From assembly GCA_037447655.1 (NCBI GenBank), contig JBBHKE010000029.1, positions 1 through 64,000 on the forward strand: DNA of 64,000 nucleotides, given 5' to 3'. A model generated the notes under the pieces. It saw nothing but the letters and a program-made list of their open reading frames with translations, had not been told where the DNA came from and made no database searches. This document shows, in pieces, positions 35,301 to 46,120 of this stretch. The translations under genes were made by a program, and so were the position numbers. The DNA comes from Zygnema cylindricum (taxonomy: Eukaryota; Streptophyta; Zygnematophyceae; Zygnematales; Zygnemataceae). Within the stretch, counting starts at the first letter, position 1; each line of letters starts with the position of its first letter.

Positions 35301-36749
35301 ATCCTCCTCAAAACTAGCAGTAAAGACTCCTTCCCTAGTGCTAGTGAAAAAACCCTTATCATCTAATACTGATGTAGAGATAAGGTTTTTGTTCAGCTCC
35401 GGAATAAACAATACATCGGAGAATGTTAATATGGATGTCTTTCCTTCTACTAACACTTTCAGATCTACCGATCCTACAAGAGTAGTGGTGACTATCCTCC
35501 CATCCCCGTACTCTATCTCTACGGTGGGAATCTTTCTTATCTTAGTGAACAGGTGTCTATCCTTACACATGTGCATTGAGGCACCTGAATCTATAATCCA
35601 GCCTGCTTCACCTTTCAATCCACTGTAAGCACATTTCTGCCTTCGTGGAATTTCAACCTCAGTTTTCGCCTCCAACTCCTCATCCAAAAGGAGCTCATCG
35701 TCCTCGTCCTCGGATTCCGCCTCAAGTACCTGTGTGACAAGGGCCTTTTTCTTTCCTCTCGGGGTACCACCGGTCTGCCCCTCCTTTAACCGAAGCTCGG
35801 TTAGCTTGGTGCACTCTGCCATATAGTGGCCCGGTTTCTTACAAAAATGACATAAACCTTTGGGAGCCCTTGGTTCGAACTCGCCAACCTGTTTTTTCTG
35901 CTCCCTACCCCCATAGTTTCCGACTGGTTTCTGAGAATCCTTGTTCCTCCAATCGGTCGCTGTTGCTAAGGCTTGGCCACTCTTTCCTCCCCTTCGGATC
36001 TCAATCGTATTCTCTCGAACGAGAATCATCCCTACCACTGAGTTCCATATCCACCTTGAGTCCGGCAAGTCCTGCACACGGTTGACTATGTTCTCGAACT
36101 CATCAGGTAACTTCATTAGTAAACAGTTAACTTTTTCTTTTTCACTAAAAACTTTACCCGCACTCTCTAGCTCCATGAAGAGTGTAGCAAGCTCATTGCA
36201 AAAATCCAACATATTTCCCCCTTTGTATACATACTCCTTAACTTTCTGATCAGCCAACTGTTGTTGCTGAATCGTACCACTTCGGTACATCTCTATGAGA
36301 GCCATCCAAAGATCAGATGCCCTCTCTACCTGCAAATGAGGACATGCAAGTCCTTGAGTGAGATGGCGTAGGATGAAGTGCTTTGCCGCCATATTGTTGA
36401 AGTCCCAGGTTTCAGTATCATTCTCCTCGTTCCTCGGAATAGGTGACATGAATGCTAAACCAGTTGCTATTGGTGTGGTCGCCTCCTTCTCCTTTCCTTT
36501 GTCCACCACCTCTCCTTCCTTTGTTTCCTCCGTTGAAGGTGAATCCTCTTTCCTGGTGAATCTGCTTCCTTTAAACCATGGAGGAATTCCAAGACTTGAT
36601 GGACGCCCCAATCGTCCACTCACTATCCCCCAAAACCTTTTTTCGCATAGAGCTCCTATCATCATACTTTCCCAGTATATGAAGCCAGTTCCATTAAAGA
36701 TTGGTACCCTAGAGGGTGGGCCCATAACCTGAAATTCTGAGACCTCCAT
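32391..36749 (-). CDS. Copia-1 gag-pol polyprotein, one in-frame stop
   Basis: A frame of 1453 codons interrupted by a single TAA at 32757-32759, after residue 1330. Domains by residue: gag with CCHC knuckle (C300, C303, H308, C313); aspartic protease DSGAS (387-391); integrase zinc-binding HHCC (about 519-556) and catalytic motifs HTDIWGP (D583) and E683, where the second catalytic aspartate, normally in a DNGGEY motif, is Tyr647; RT with MDIKTTFLHGEL (D1037) and YVDD (1122-1125); RNase H with WSDASYGD before the stop and STMEAEYMA, FCDNQAAI and HMDIR after it. The start codon at 36749-36747 lies inside the 5' LTR, and residues 7-11 (QVMGP) overlap the primer site. The integrase substitution and the stop suggest it cannot move on its own. 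Confidence 0.95.
36717..36729 (-). other. Copia-1 primer binding site, half-tRNA type
   Basis: GGTTATGGGCCCA directly follows the 5' LTR. It is complementary to the anticodon stem-loop of initiator tRNA-Met, not to its 3' end, as in Drosophila copia and yeast Ty5. The same site occurs in copia-2. Confidence 0.8.
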
Positions 36750-37778
36750 AAGTCCTCAGAGTGGACAGCTTCCAAGAAGCCTCTAGGATAATCCTGACCC
36801 CTTTGTGTTTAAGCAAATATAACTGCCACCGTGGCAGACAAAAACTCTGACCAACTTCACCCTTGTGAAGATAAGACTCCCCTGAGTCGATAGCAAAAAG
36901 AATCTCTGAATTTGCTCCCCTGAGCAGTAAGTTATGGAGGGTCAAAGTTGACCTTTTGTACAGAAGCTCTCTGGGAGAGGGGGTCCTATCTTCTAATTTT
37001 TCTAAGTCCTATCTCTCTCACAGACTCTATCTTCTGATGTACGGAACCAATCAGAATTGAGTTCCGTACGCAAAAGTACAGCTGCCGGTGTACTTTATGT
37101 ACGGACATTGTACGACATTGCCAAAATATCGACACATGTCAAATCCGGATTCGGTGCCATAATCTCCGGAGATTCCACAATCCAACGGAATTTTGCCACG
37201 CGTCATCCGATGTGGCGATGGCCACAAACCGCCGAAATCTTCCTCCGCGATCTCGGCGCTAATCCCGGCCGTCCGATTAAATTCGGCTTTAATCGTAGCC
37301 GTAATAAATACATGCGCGGTATTTGTTTCATTTACGAAACAAATGCGCGGTACTGATTTTTGTCCGTACCGTAAGTCGTACATTATATATTACTGGATCT
37401 ATGTATCCCGTAATTCATTTCAGTTAAATGGTTTATCGCTTGTATACATATGTAAATAATTATCAAACTATAAGCTAGGTAACACTACCGCTAGATTAAA
37501 CGGCTAAGGCTACCGGCTACTTCGTGTCTGCCGGCCGGCAGGTACAAGGATCAAATCCTGCCGCCGGCACATACATTTTAATTAAATATATAAATCCAAA
37601 TATAAAATTCCCGTAAACCTCAGGATAGCCAAGGTAGCCATGGCTCTAGCTTCCTCTCCAATTTCTCAGTGACTGCGACAAGTTTGAGAGTTGGAGAGAG
37701 AAGTTAGAGATAGACTGCCTCGACTTCTATATTTCTTTTCAGACCTAGAAAATACTAATAAAACCATTAGTTTCTACA
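36730..37778 (-). repeat. Copia-1 5' LTR
   Basis: Same length as the 3' LTR with three visible differences. In element orientation it starts TGTAGAAACTAATGG at 37778. The tRNA-like module is at 37492-37558. Confidence 0.95.
37492..37558 (+). other. tRNA-like module in copia-1 5' LTR
   Basis: A-box (37492-37503), palindrome (37528-37541) and B-box (37548-37558), the same as in the 3' LTR. Confidence 0.5.
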
Positions 37779-38165
37779 GGTAGTCCTCAACATATCACAA
37801 AAAAACGTAAAACATTGCAAAGTAAAGACGATTAGCTAAGGCTACCGGCTACTTCGTGTCTGCCGGCCGGCAGGTACAAGGATCAAATCCTGCCGCCGGC
37901 ACATACATTTTAATTAAATATATAAATCCAAATATAAAATTCCCGTAAACCTCAGGATAGCCAAGGTAGCCATGGCTCTAGCTTCCTCTCCAATTTCTCA
38001 GTGACTGCGACAAGTTTGAGAGTTGGAGAGAGAAGTTAGAGATAGACTGCCTCGACTTCTATATTTCTTTTCAGACCTAGAAAATACTAATAAAACCATT
38101 AGTTTCTACAGGTAGTCCTCAACATATCACAAAAAAACGTAAAACATTGCAAAGTAAAGACGATT
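37502..38165. repeat. 332-bp tandem duplication of LTR end plus flanking hAT sequence
   Basis: The last about 277 bp of the LTR, the GGTAG duplication and about 50 bp of hAT-2 sequence are repeated exactly with a period of 332 bp (GGTAGTCCTC at 37779 and 38111). The copies look identical, so the duplication followed the copia-1 insertion. It makes a third GGTAG and a partial extra LTR. Confidence 0.95.
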
Positions 38166-38530
38166 TCCACAATTTTTTTGATGAGAGCGATGGTAAAAAT
38201 GAGGTTCTTTTTACCACCGACAAAAAAACGCTTACTAACAACGAAATGAAACGTTATTTTGATTTAAAATTAACCAACGACGAAAGTTTGAACTTTAACA
38301 TACTTGAATAGTGGAAAAAAAAATCAAATGTACGTGCGAAAGATCGAGGATTTCCTATTCTAGCTGGTGTTGCTAGATCTATTCTAGCTATTCCGACTTC
38401 TAGCTCCATGTTCGAATGCAATTATTTGGATGCCGGGAACACGATAACAAAGAAGAGGAGCTCACTAGTTGTGTCAATTGTTAGTGATCTTTTGTGTGTT
38501 AGATCTAACCGAGATCTTTTAAATGCATAG

Positions 38531-39348
38531 TTTTTCTATTTTGTTTTGTTTTCTAATTATTATTATTTTTATAGTATTAGTTATCATGTTTTTTTTTCCT
38601 TTGAAATTTTTGTTGTATTTCACAATTTTTCTAGTGTTATTTTGTGTTTTTTTTTAAACCGAAGTGCTTATTTTTATCAAATTACCAAAGCGTCGAATGT
38701 ATACCAAATTTAGATTTATAGATTTTTGTGTAGTTTTAAGTTTGAGGTTGAGAATTTGTACAATAAAGTCGAAAATAGAACAAGGTTGTTATTTGTTTAT
38801 TTCTATATTTGATGCTACAAAATATTTTTTGTGTTTTTTGCTCATCACAATGTGTTTTTTGTCAATTGATTTTCTATGTGAAAACAACTATGATTTTTTT
38901 TAAACATACATAATTGAAATTTTACCTTTTTTGCATAATTCATAACATAGTATCGTAGTCGAAAGAAAAACCGTACAAAAATTGTAGCGAAAAAAATAGA
39001 TTTGCGAGAGAATAAACATTAATATATTGGTTTAAGCATTAATATAAGAGTTACACGCAAAATTAGGAACAAATCCATTGAAAGAGGTGATTGTCGAGGA
39101 AAAAAATTATTCGTAAAGGGAGATTACAAAAAAGACAAAATAGTAAAAGGAAGAGGTACACGAGCTATTTTTTTGCAAAGGGAGATGTACCACTACACCA
39201 CTCATTGTTATTAGTGTTAATAAGTTGCTACTATTTATAGCCGAACATCACAAAATATAGTTAACAACATTATTTAAATACGTGGACTATAACCTGCCAC
39301 GTCTCCTTGCATTAAATAGTATTATTAATCATAATTTTCCATTTACAC
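38531..39348. other. hAT-2 3' non-coding region
   Basis: AT-rich sequence after the transposase stop. Nothing further recognised. Confidence 0.5.
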
Positions 39349-39981
39349 TACACCGCGAATTGTAATTAGAGTTATTAATGCTCATTCCATCACCCGGAAA
39401 TTTGACCCAAAAACCTTAAAAAGAGTAAATAACTCTAAAATTTTCTTTACATTATTCAAGGTACTCTTTGAATCAGCGTTAATAACTCTACACCGCAAAT
39501 CGTAATTAGAGTACAAAAACTAAAAAAAAACAATTAGAGTAATGAACGCTAATATATGTGATAGAGTTGTTTCAACTATGAAGTTTATTCTTATTTATTT
39601 AAGTACTCTTATTTGGCACGCTAATATCATCTACTGTAAATAAGGTATTCGTACAAAATTTGGCAAAACGTGCAGTTTATCGTCACTATGACGTTTGCAC
39701 TACACGGTTTGTTAAAACGCAGTTACATGATAACGGCCTGTATAAAATCATCATTTGTACTTTTTTACTTATTAAAGTTCAATTTTGCACGTTCGAAGGT
39801 CGTCCATACTCCACACTATTTTAAACAAACCTATATTATAATTAAAAACCCTAATTAAACTTTACCTTATGTAGAGTAATGTAAAAATTAGAATCATTTA
39901 CTCTATTTCATGTGATAGAGTCGAAATTTCGAGCGGCCGATTTTAGAGTAATTTACTCTACTTAAAATTGGCGGTGAAGTA
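39349..39981. mobile_element. Family C element(s) inside hAT-2
   Basis: TACACCGCGAAT at 39349 and again TACACCGCAAATCG at 39489, ending ATTGGCGGTGAAGTA at 39981. It shares the AGAGTAATTTACTCT palindrome and the 39660-39850 block with 23143-24527 in reverse. Probably one copy nested beside a fragment. Similar internal sequence continues to 40143. Confidence 0.6.
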
Positions 39982-40143
39982 TAGTGCATTTTCAATAGTG
40001 TGGCTAACGTACAAAACTGTACTGTATAAACGAAAACAGTACAAAAAATGATTTAATACATGCTGTTATGATGTACTTGCGTTTTCACAAACCTCGTAGT
40101 GCAAACGTCACAATGACGTCAAACTGTACGTTTTGACAGAATG

Positions 40144-41268
40144 TGTTGAAATTTATAGATTTCTAGAGTATTTTCTAGGTTTAAATATGTTTTTATAAAA
40201 GGAAAAGAAAAAGGACGGACAACCTGCCTCCACCTCCGCTCTCTAGCCACCATACTTGTTGTAGTCACTGAAGGTAAAAGAGAGAGGTTGACCATGGCTG
40301 CCTTAGTTCAACAGACAGCTATTTTTAGTAGGTTACTAAAATTATACTTTACGGACCAGAGATTTGATCCCGGTACCTGCGGTTCGTCAAGTTGACCGGT
40401 AACGGTCAGCTTTATCCTAATAGACTAGGACCAATGCTAATTGCTATGGTATGTGATAGATATATATTTAGTTGGAGTGGATAAAATTCATTTAACTAGA
40501 ATTGTATACGGCGTATATAGATTCAGTTATATAAAGTACGTCGTACGACGCTAATTCAAAACGGATACCACGCATTTTATTTCGACATCGGAACAAATGT
40601 CGCGCAAGTATTTATTACAGCTAAGATTGCGTCTCGCATAAAATCCAACGGCGCACATCATCGCCAAAATCCCGGAGTGGTCACTTTGGCGATTTGTGAC
40701 GTGGCATGACCTGGAGCCACGTGGAGAGATGACATTCGGTCATAGGAATTTCGAGGAACGTACGGACGAGTGAAAAGCGGACACGCGTCCACTTAATAGC
40801 CTTGTCGTACATAGGCCGTACAAAAGGTACATCGGCAGTAGTACTTTTTGTGTACGATACAGTAATCTGATTGGTCGGTACTTCAGTAGATAGGAGTTAT
40901 TAGAGAGAATCAGGACTTAGAAAACTTTGGTAGGTAGTCACCTCTCCCTTTGAGAGTTTGTACAAATTGGCATTTTTCCTGCCTCATTAGAGAGAATCAG
41001 GACTTAGAAAATTTTGGTAGGTTGTCATCTCTCCCTTTGTGAGTTTGTACAAATTGGCATTTTTAGTGCCTCATAACTTATCGACTGGTTGGCCGTTTTC
41101 AGTGATTCTTTTGGCTACGGACTCAGGGGAGTCCAGGCTGCACAGGGGTGCAGTCAAATTGTCAGTTTGCCTTCTTGGGCAGAAGTGGTCGTGGCTTAAA
41201 GTGGGTTAGTTAAATAGTATCTAGAGGCTTTATGTATTCTGTAGTCGAATGGAGGACAAAAAATTGCA
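40144..41268 (+). mobile_element. Copia-family solo LTR (1125 bp)
   Basis: Starts TGTTGAAATTT and ends AATTGCA, flanked by perfect 5-bp duplications GAATG (40139-40143 and 41269-41273). Its sequence follows the copia-1 LTR in reverse, including GACTCAGGGGAGTCCA. It has an 87-bp internal tandem duplication (units at 40900 and 40987). No internal domain remains, as after LTR-LTR recombination. Confidence 0.9.
40360..40427 (-). other. tRNA-like module in solo LTR
   Basis: On the minus strand: A-box-like TAGTCTATTAGG (40427-40416) and B-box-like GGATCAAATCT (40370-40360), antisense to this plus-oriented LTR. Confidence 0.5.
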
Positions 41269-41329
41269 GAATGCGTTTTTACAAACCGCATAGTGAAAAC
41301 GTCATAATACTTTGTACTCTTTGGTATCG

Positions 41330-41570
41330 TGGAAGTACGTGACATCATGATTAGCGTCGCAAATCTGACACGGTACTGTAGTTACGTTATTCATTTCGCA
41401 AATCATAGGGAATGCGACAAAGCGTCGCAAATCTGACACGGTAGTACACTATTCATTTCGCAAATCTTAGGGAACACAACAAAGCGTCGCAAATCTGACA
41501 CGGTAGTAACACTATTTATTTCGCAAATTTTAGAGAATGCGACAAATTGTAATTATTGGCTTATTCATAT
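41330..41570. repeat. hAT-2 subterminal repeats, right
   Basis: Three to four copies of GCGTCGCAAATCTGACACGG and TTCATTTCGCAAATC. The same order in reverse is in X1. Confidence 0.8.
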
Positions 41571-41797
41571 GTCGTACATTGGTTAATTTTGTACTTTTTC
41601 GATAACGAGCGGGCACAATTAGTCGCGATAAATTGAGATTATGTTAATTTTTATTTTCGTTAATGCCAATTGGTTAACGATTAACAATTTTGGAGCGTGA
41701 CATAACCCGGTCAGGCGTCGGTTACTCAGATTTTGAAAAATAAACGGTAGGTTTCGGTTATGTAAAATTTTGACTTTTGCGTACTCTGATAGACCTC

Positions 41798-42823
41798 GAT
41801 AACGCTATTACAAACCGTAAAACCAACCGTCTAAACTGCTCCTAATAGCCACCGGCTTGCACACTTGACACTCGTTTCAACGGGTGATGCCCAGACAGAC
41901 GTCCATGGAAACTATATGACGCCATCGTCAATTTGGTAATTTCATAACTGTACACACTTTACTTTTGTAGCGTACGGTAAGGTCAATTGTACGATATATT
42001 TTTTAGGGAATTGATCAAGACAATTGCGTGGTTCACACTTTAAAAAGGGGAAAACGGTATGGTATGAAAACGATATTTTTTTTTTGACATTACGTGTTCT
42101 CTTATGTGATTGGTCCCGTAGTTTGTTCATAAGTTTGCGGCGGAATGAATTATTGTACGGTTCACGTCCGTGCCCTTCATTTTCGAAATTCTTCAAAAAC
42201 GAAAAATATGCATTCCAAACATGATCTTGGATAGCGGATGGCAGTGCCGTTTGCTTTACGCAGCTGTTGAGTTTTGACGCATAAAACTGCATCTTTTATC
42301 CGCCGCTACGCTCCAAAACGGTCAAAACCAACCGCCTTAACCGTCACCGCTGCTTTTTTTTTTCATTTTATGATATTTGGCGTACGGATCCCAAAAATTA
42401 TGACATCATTTTCGCATTTTTCCAAGTGTGAACCACGCAAGTGACTGTTTTGGTTGCGCATACTCACTTTTGTACAAATAAAGTACCGTTGAGTACAAAT
42501 TTGACAGTCAATCGGTTGGACAACTTTGACTTTCAAAATATTGTTTCAACCGCTTAAAATTTTGCCACGCTGGCGAAACAAAATTTTGTTGTTCATGTTA
42601 TAAAGTTGATTCGTAGATATAGTGTGGCTCGATTTCGTCACGCGTGACGACGCTCATTTTTTTCATTTAAATTTCAATTGATATTTTTACATCGGTTTGT
42701 CTTATTATAGTGTATTTTACAAAGTTTATTTCGTTTCGTGCGCTCTTATATTTCCGTAAATTACTCATAGTACTTTAGTTTAAAGAGGTTTCGGTTCAGT
42801 TTGCGTCTAAGTTCAATGTAACG
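41798..42823. other. Spacer, nothing recognised
   Basis: Between hAT-2 and the family D terminus. Overlapping short frames on both strands have no recognisable product. Confidence 0.45.
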
Positions 42824-43050
42824 CTTAGGGTATGTCCCCATGTGCGTAAGTAAGGATTTTCTTCTGTCTTTTTCTTGTAAAACTAAGCGCCTAAGTTGCA
42901 ACCGTACAAAGGAATCGCAAATTTGTAGAGTACAATTTGCGTCATCTTCGAATTTAAGATGTATGAAAATTTGTTGTCTTGTGTTTTTTGACCCACTTCC
43001 ACGACGAAAAACGTCATATTCAACCTTACGTTTAAAACACATGCACGATG

Positions 43051-44016
43051 TGTAACAGCAATAGCGGATCAAACTTGTTTATAAAGGGGTATTTAGGTAT
43101 TATGATTATATAGTACTAAATGTGGTAGACGTCCCCAAAAGAATCACGTTATTTGGAGTTATATTTAAAGGTTACAGCGATGGGTGTATTTAGGTGATAG
43201 CGTGGGGTCTTAATAAAAAATGGGTATCATTGAAACGGGTTAAGGGTCAAATTAGTACCGAAATTACGCGTGTACATTTCATAAATTTCTAACGAAACAA
43301 TTAGTATGCACGGTGGTTCGTTTCGTACAAATTTTAGTACAAAACGTCACTTTTACTTAAGGGAATTTCGTTGGAAGTTTCGCGTGCGAAATTTGTTACG
43401 CACGATCGTGCGAAGTCGCGTTTCGTCTGGCGCGAACTTTTGCACGTAAATGTTACGTAGTGAAACGTAACGTTTGATTGGTTAGTAAAGTGCTAAGTAG
43501 TTAATAAGAGATTTCGCACGTTTTTGCATTGGTCAGTCAAGTCTTTGCTGATCAATGATTGGCCCAGGTAAAAGCCTGTTAAAACAAAGCGTTGACTCTG
43601 GCCTGGCAAGTCCAAGGCGATGATGGATAAATAGTGAAGTGTAAGAGGAGAGTAGAAATCTTTTCCTTTGGAAAAGTTTGTGGAAATTTCGGTTGATCTT
43701 GGTCCTGAGCGATTAATACCAAATTGGAGAAAAGGCATTTTGCATTGAAATCTCTTACTAACTAAATAGTGTTTTGGTAGTTAAGAGATATAATTATTAA
43801 GAGTGGAGAGTAGTGGAAAACACTTTAATAAGAAGGGTTGAGCCACGAGGGCCAGCGACCAAGCTAATGTTATGTGGACAGAAGCTTCCTCTAATTTAAA
43901 GTTTATCCTTAGGTGAGTGTTTTCCAATATGGATGTGTATTTTCCAATGTGTGGAATGTGTGGTTGAAATTGATTGAAGAAATGGGATATACACAGAGGT
44001 AGGAAATCGTGTTACA
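43051..44016 (+). repeat. Gypsy-2 5' LTR
   Basis: TGTAACAGCAATAG...GTGTTACA, followed two bases later by the primer site. Confidence 0.95.
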
Positions 44017-44018
44017 TA

Positions 44019-44030
44019 TGGTATCAGGGC
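44019..44030 (+). other. Gypsy-2 primer binding site (tRNA-iMet)
   Basis: TGGTATCAGGGC, one mismatch from TGGTATCAGAGC. Confidence 0.9.
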
Positions 44031-44790
44031 TTGGTTAAAAGCCAAAGAGGAGCTTGCTCACCCGAAAATCGACTGTCGTGACTGGTGAGGGTGCTCTGAC
44101 CTGGGTTGGTGGAACCACAATGTGAGTGGTAGGGGATTGGAGGGAAACTAAGTGACCACACTGCCAGCGGCCGCTGGGTAGATGTGGGGCGTGCTTAGGT
44201 CCTCAAGACTAAGGTGGGGTGGGCAATGTAGCCACCGCTGAAGCTCACTCCAATTACCTATAGGCCAAACAAACTTGCCTTCTCTTAGCAATGATTCATG
44301 TGTAGAGGGAGGGCTTGAAGCCATGAAGGGTGAGGATGTGAGGATTAGAAAGTAAAGATTCTGATATAGTGGGAAGTGGGAAATTTGCTAATCGAGGAGA
44401 AGGAAAGTGGAGTACTTTACTTCTTCAAGAGCAAAGGAGTCCAGAAATGACTCAAAACTTTTCAAACCCTAAATTGTTACTTTTGATTGATTTCAATTTT
44501 GCTGTTGCAAAATTTATTGTTAAATCTTACCTTTGATAGCTTTCAATTTTGCTATTGCAAAATATATGAGGAAATAATTACCTTTTGTTTCAATGTTGGG
44601 AAATTGAAAATTTGAATTTATACTAACTTACTATCAATGTCTTTTTAATTTCTCAGCTCTTGATCTATTTACAGGATTTGTTAAGTAGAAGAAGTCTTGG
44701 ATTTGAGCAATATGAGGACTTCAAATCTTCATCAAATTTCATTCGGACATTATACTCTATCTTTCTTTTGTTTGATTTCATTGTGTGATA

Positions 44791-46110
44791 ATGGCAAATT
44801 CTGCATGGAAACGTGAAATGGAGAATGCGTTGAATGTGTTGAAGAAGAGGACTGTGAAATTGGTCTAAAGATTTAATAATCATGCTGCCGCTATGGATGA
44901 AACCATTTCCGAATTGAAAAGTGAATTAAAAGTTGTCAAAGAAAATGGAAATGTTTCAAATGAGAAATTAGATTAACTTATTAACTTAATTTAGACCAAG
45001 AACAATATATGAATGACCAAAAGGGTGAGAGTAGTAAAAGAAATGCCAATTTAGGGAGGATGATCAGGATAAACCTAAGAAGATAAGGGATCTGAAATTA
45101 TCTATTAGTGAGGCACCATCGTTTGATGGTAAGAGGATCGATGAGTTGGATGCTTGGAATTTTCATATGGAATATTATTTGGAGTCTAGAAATTGCGATC
45201 GTGGTGATTACACTTCTTTTGCTATTAACTGTGTGAAAGGTGATGCTCAGATTTGGTATTATACTCAGAGAAGGTCTAAATTGATTCCTGATAATGCTAA
45301 TTGGGAAACTTTTAAAACCGCAATCAAATCGCGTTTCTTGTCTGTCAATTTTAAATCCAGAATGGAAAAAAGTGGTTGAATTGTAAGCAGACTGGATCTG
45401 TGAAAGATTACATTGTGGAATTTGACTCATCTAGCATTCATGTCATAGGTTTGACTGATGAAATGGCTAAATTGCATTTCTTGAACTATTTGAATCCTAT
45501 ATTGAAATCAGAACTAAAACATCAAAAATTTAATAATTTGAAGGAATTACAAGATAAGTCATTGGAATTAGAGGATCAGTTGGGGTATAATCGGGAAACT
45601 CGATCACTCGGGGGTAATTTGAATGAAGTATTAGAGTGGGATGAGGAGGAATTTGTTGAAGAGGGTCTGAATGCTGGTCTGGTGAATAGGCAAAATATCT
45701 TCAGGGGAAATCAAAGGGGTGGACATAGTGTTAATGCAGGAAATAAATTTAACAATAGAGGAGGGTACATTAAAAGTCCTAAACCAAGCATTAATGCCCA
45801 GAAGCCTAACCTTACCATCCCCACATGCACTATTTGTCAGAAAAAGGGTCATAGAGCATTTGAGTGTGCACAACTGAAAAAGATTAACTGTTATAACTGT
45901 GGAGAGGAGGGACATTTTAGTAGGGATTGCATAAAACCCAAAAAGAAAGTCACTTGTTTCAAATGCGGAGGTCCAGATCATTACGCTAAAGACTGTACAG
46001 ATAAAGGTTCTCTCAAATTAGTCGATGTAAATGAAGGTCTCCAAGAGGATATTGCATTATACCTAGCTGAGCTGGAAGTCAGGAGGTGGGAAACGGAAAA
46101 GACTAATTGA
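44791..46110 (+). pseudogene. Gypsy-2 gag with three CCHC zinc knuckles
   Basis: Probable start MANSAWKREMENALNVLKKR at 44791, soon broken by stops. The core resumes at 45146 (LDAWNFHMEYYLE-type, GDAQIWYYTQRR), has a frameshift near 45370-45376, and then stays open to 46110. Three nucleic-acid-binding knuckles are intact: CTICQKKGHRAFEC, CYNCGEEGHFSRDC and CFKCGGPDHYAKDC. Confidence 0.85.
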
Positions 46111-46120
46111 AAGTCCTCAG

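Larger units (their letters stand above)
31329..37778 (-). mobile_element. Copia-1: nearly intact Ty1/copia retrotransposon
   Basis: A 6450-bp element on the minus strand with two 1049-bp LTRs, primer site, polypurine tract and one long gag-pol frame. It is flanked by the perfect 5-bp duplication GGTAG (31324-31328, 37779-37783). Removing it restores the hAT-2 reading frame. I see three differences between the LTRs (near 31333, 31846 and 32159 in the left copy), so insertion is recent. Confidence 0.95.
29621..38530 (+). pseudogene. hAT-2 transposase (BED finger to C-terminal dimerisation domain)
   Basis: Begins with a BED-like finger region (SNCWKKIEHVYDV, then TCFIVYQYKSPNGTSTINGH, 29640-29800), followed by a probable intron (about 29953-30180). 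A core follows with TAHFIDKEFKLHA and DSGSNMC (30400-30600), then LKQKNATRWNSLLWML (30805-30855) and LLDPDK. It is interrupted at 31328 by copia-1 and resumes at 37783. There the frame continues through KRYFDLKL to the dimerisation domain (FPILAGVARSILAIPTSSS, AGNTITKKRSSL) and stop at 38530. Internal stops near 30373, 30537, 30695 and 38310 and a frameshift near 31240 disable it. Confidence 0.85.
28861..41789 (+). mobile_element. hAT-2: full hAT element with broken transposase and nested insertions
   Basis: The left end (ATAGGTCGCAAACGGTCAACC) and right end (GACTTTTGCGTACTCTGA) are flanked by tagacatc (28853-28860) and tagacctc (41790-41797), a 7-of-8 bp duplication. Inside are subterminal repeats (29100-29250, 41330-41570), a plus-strand transposase pseudogene, the copia-1 element, a family C element and a solo LTR. 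Without the copia-1 element it would be about 6.5 kb. X1 and X2 share its ends and look like its deletion derivatives. Confidence 0.8.
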
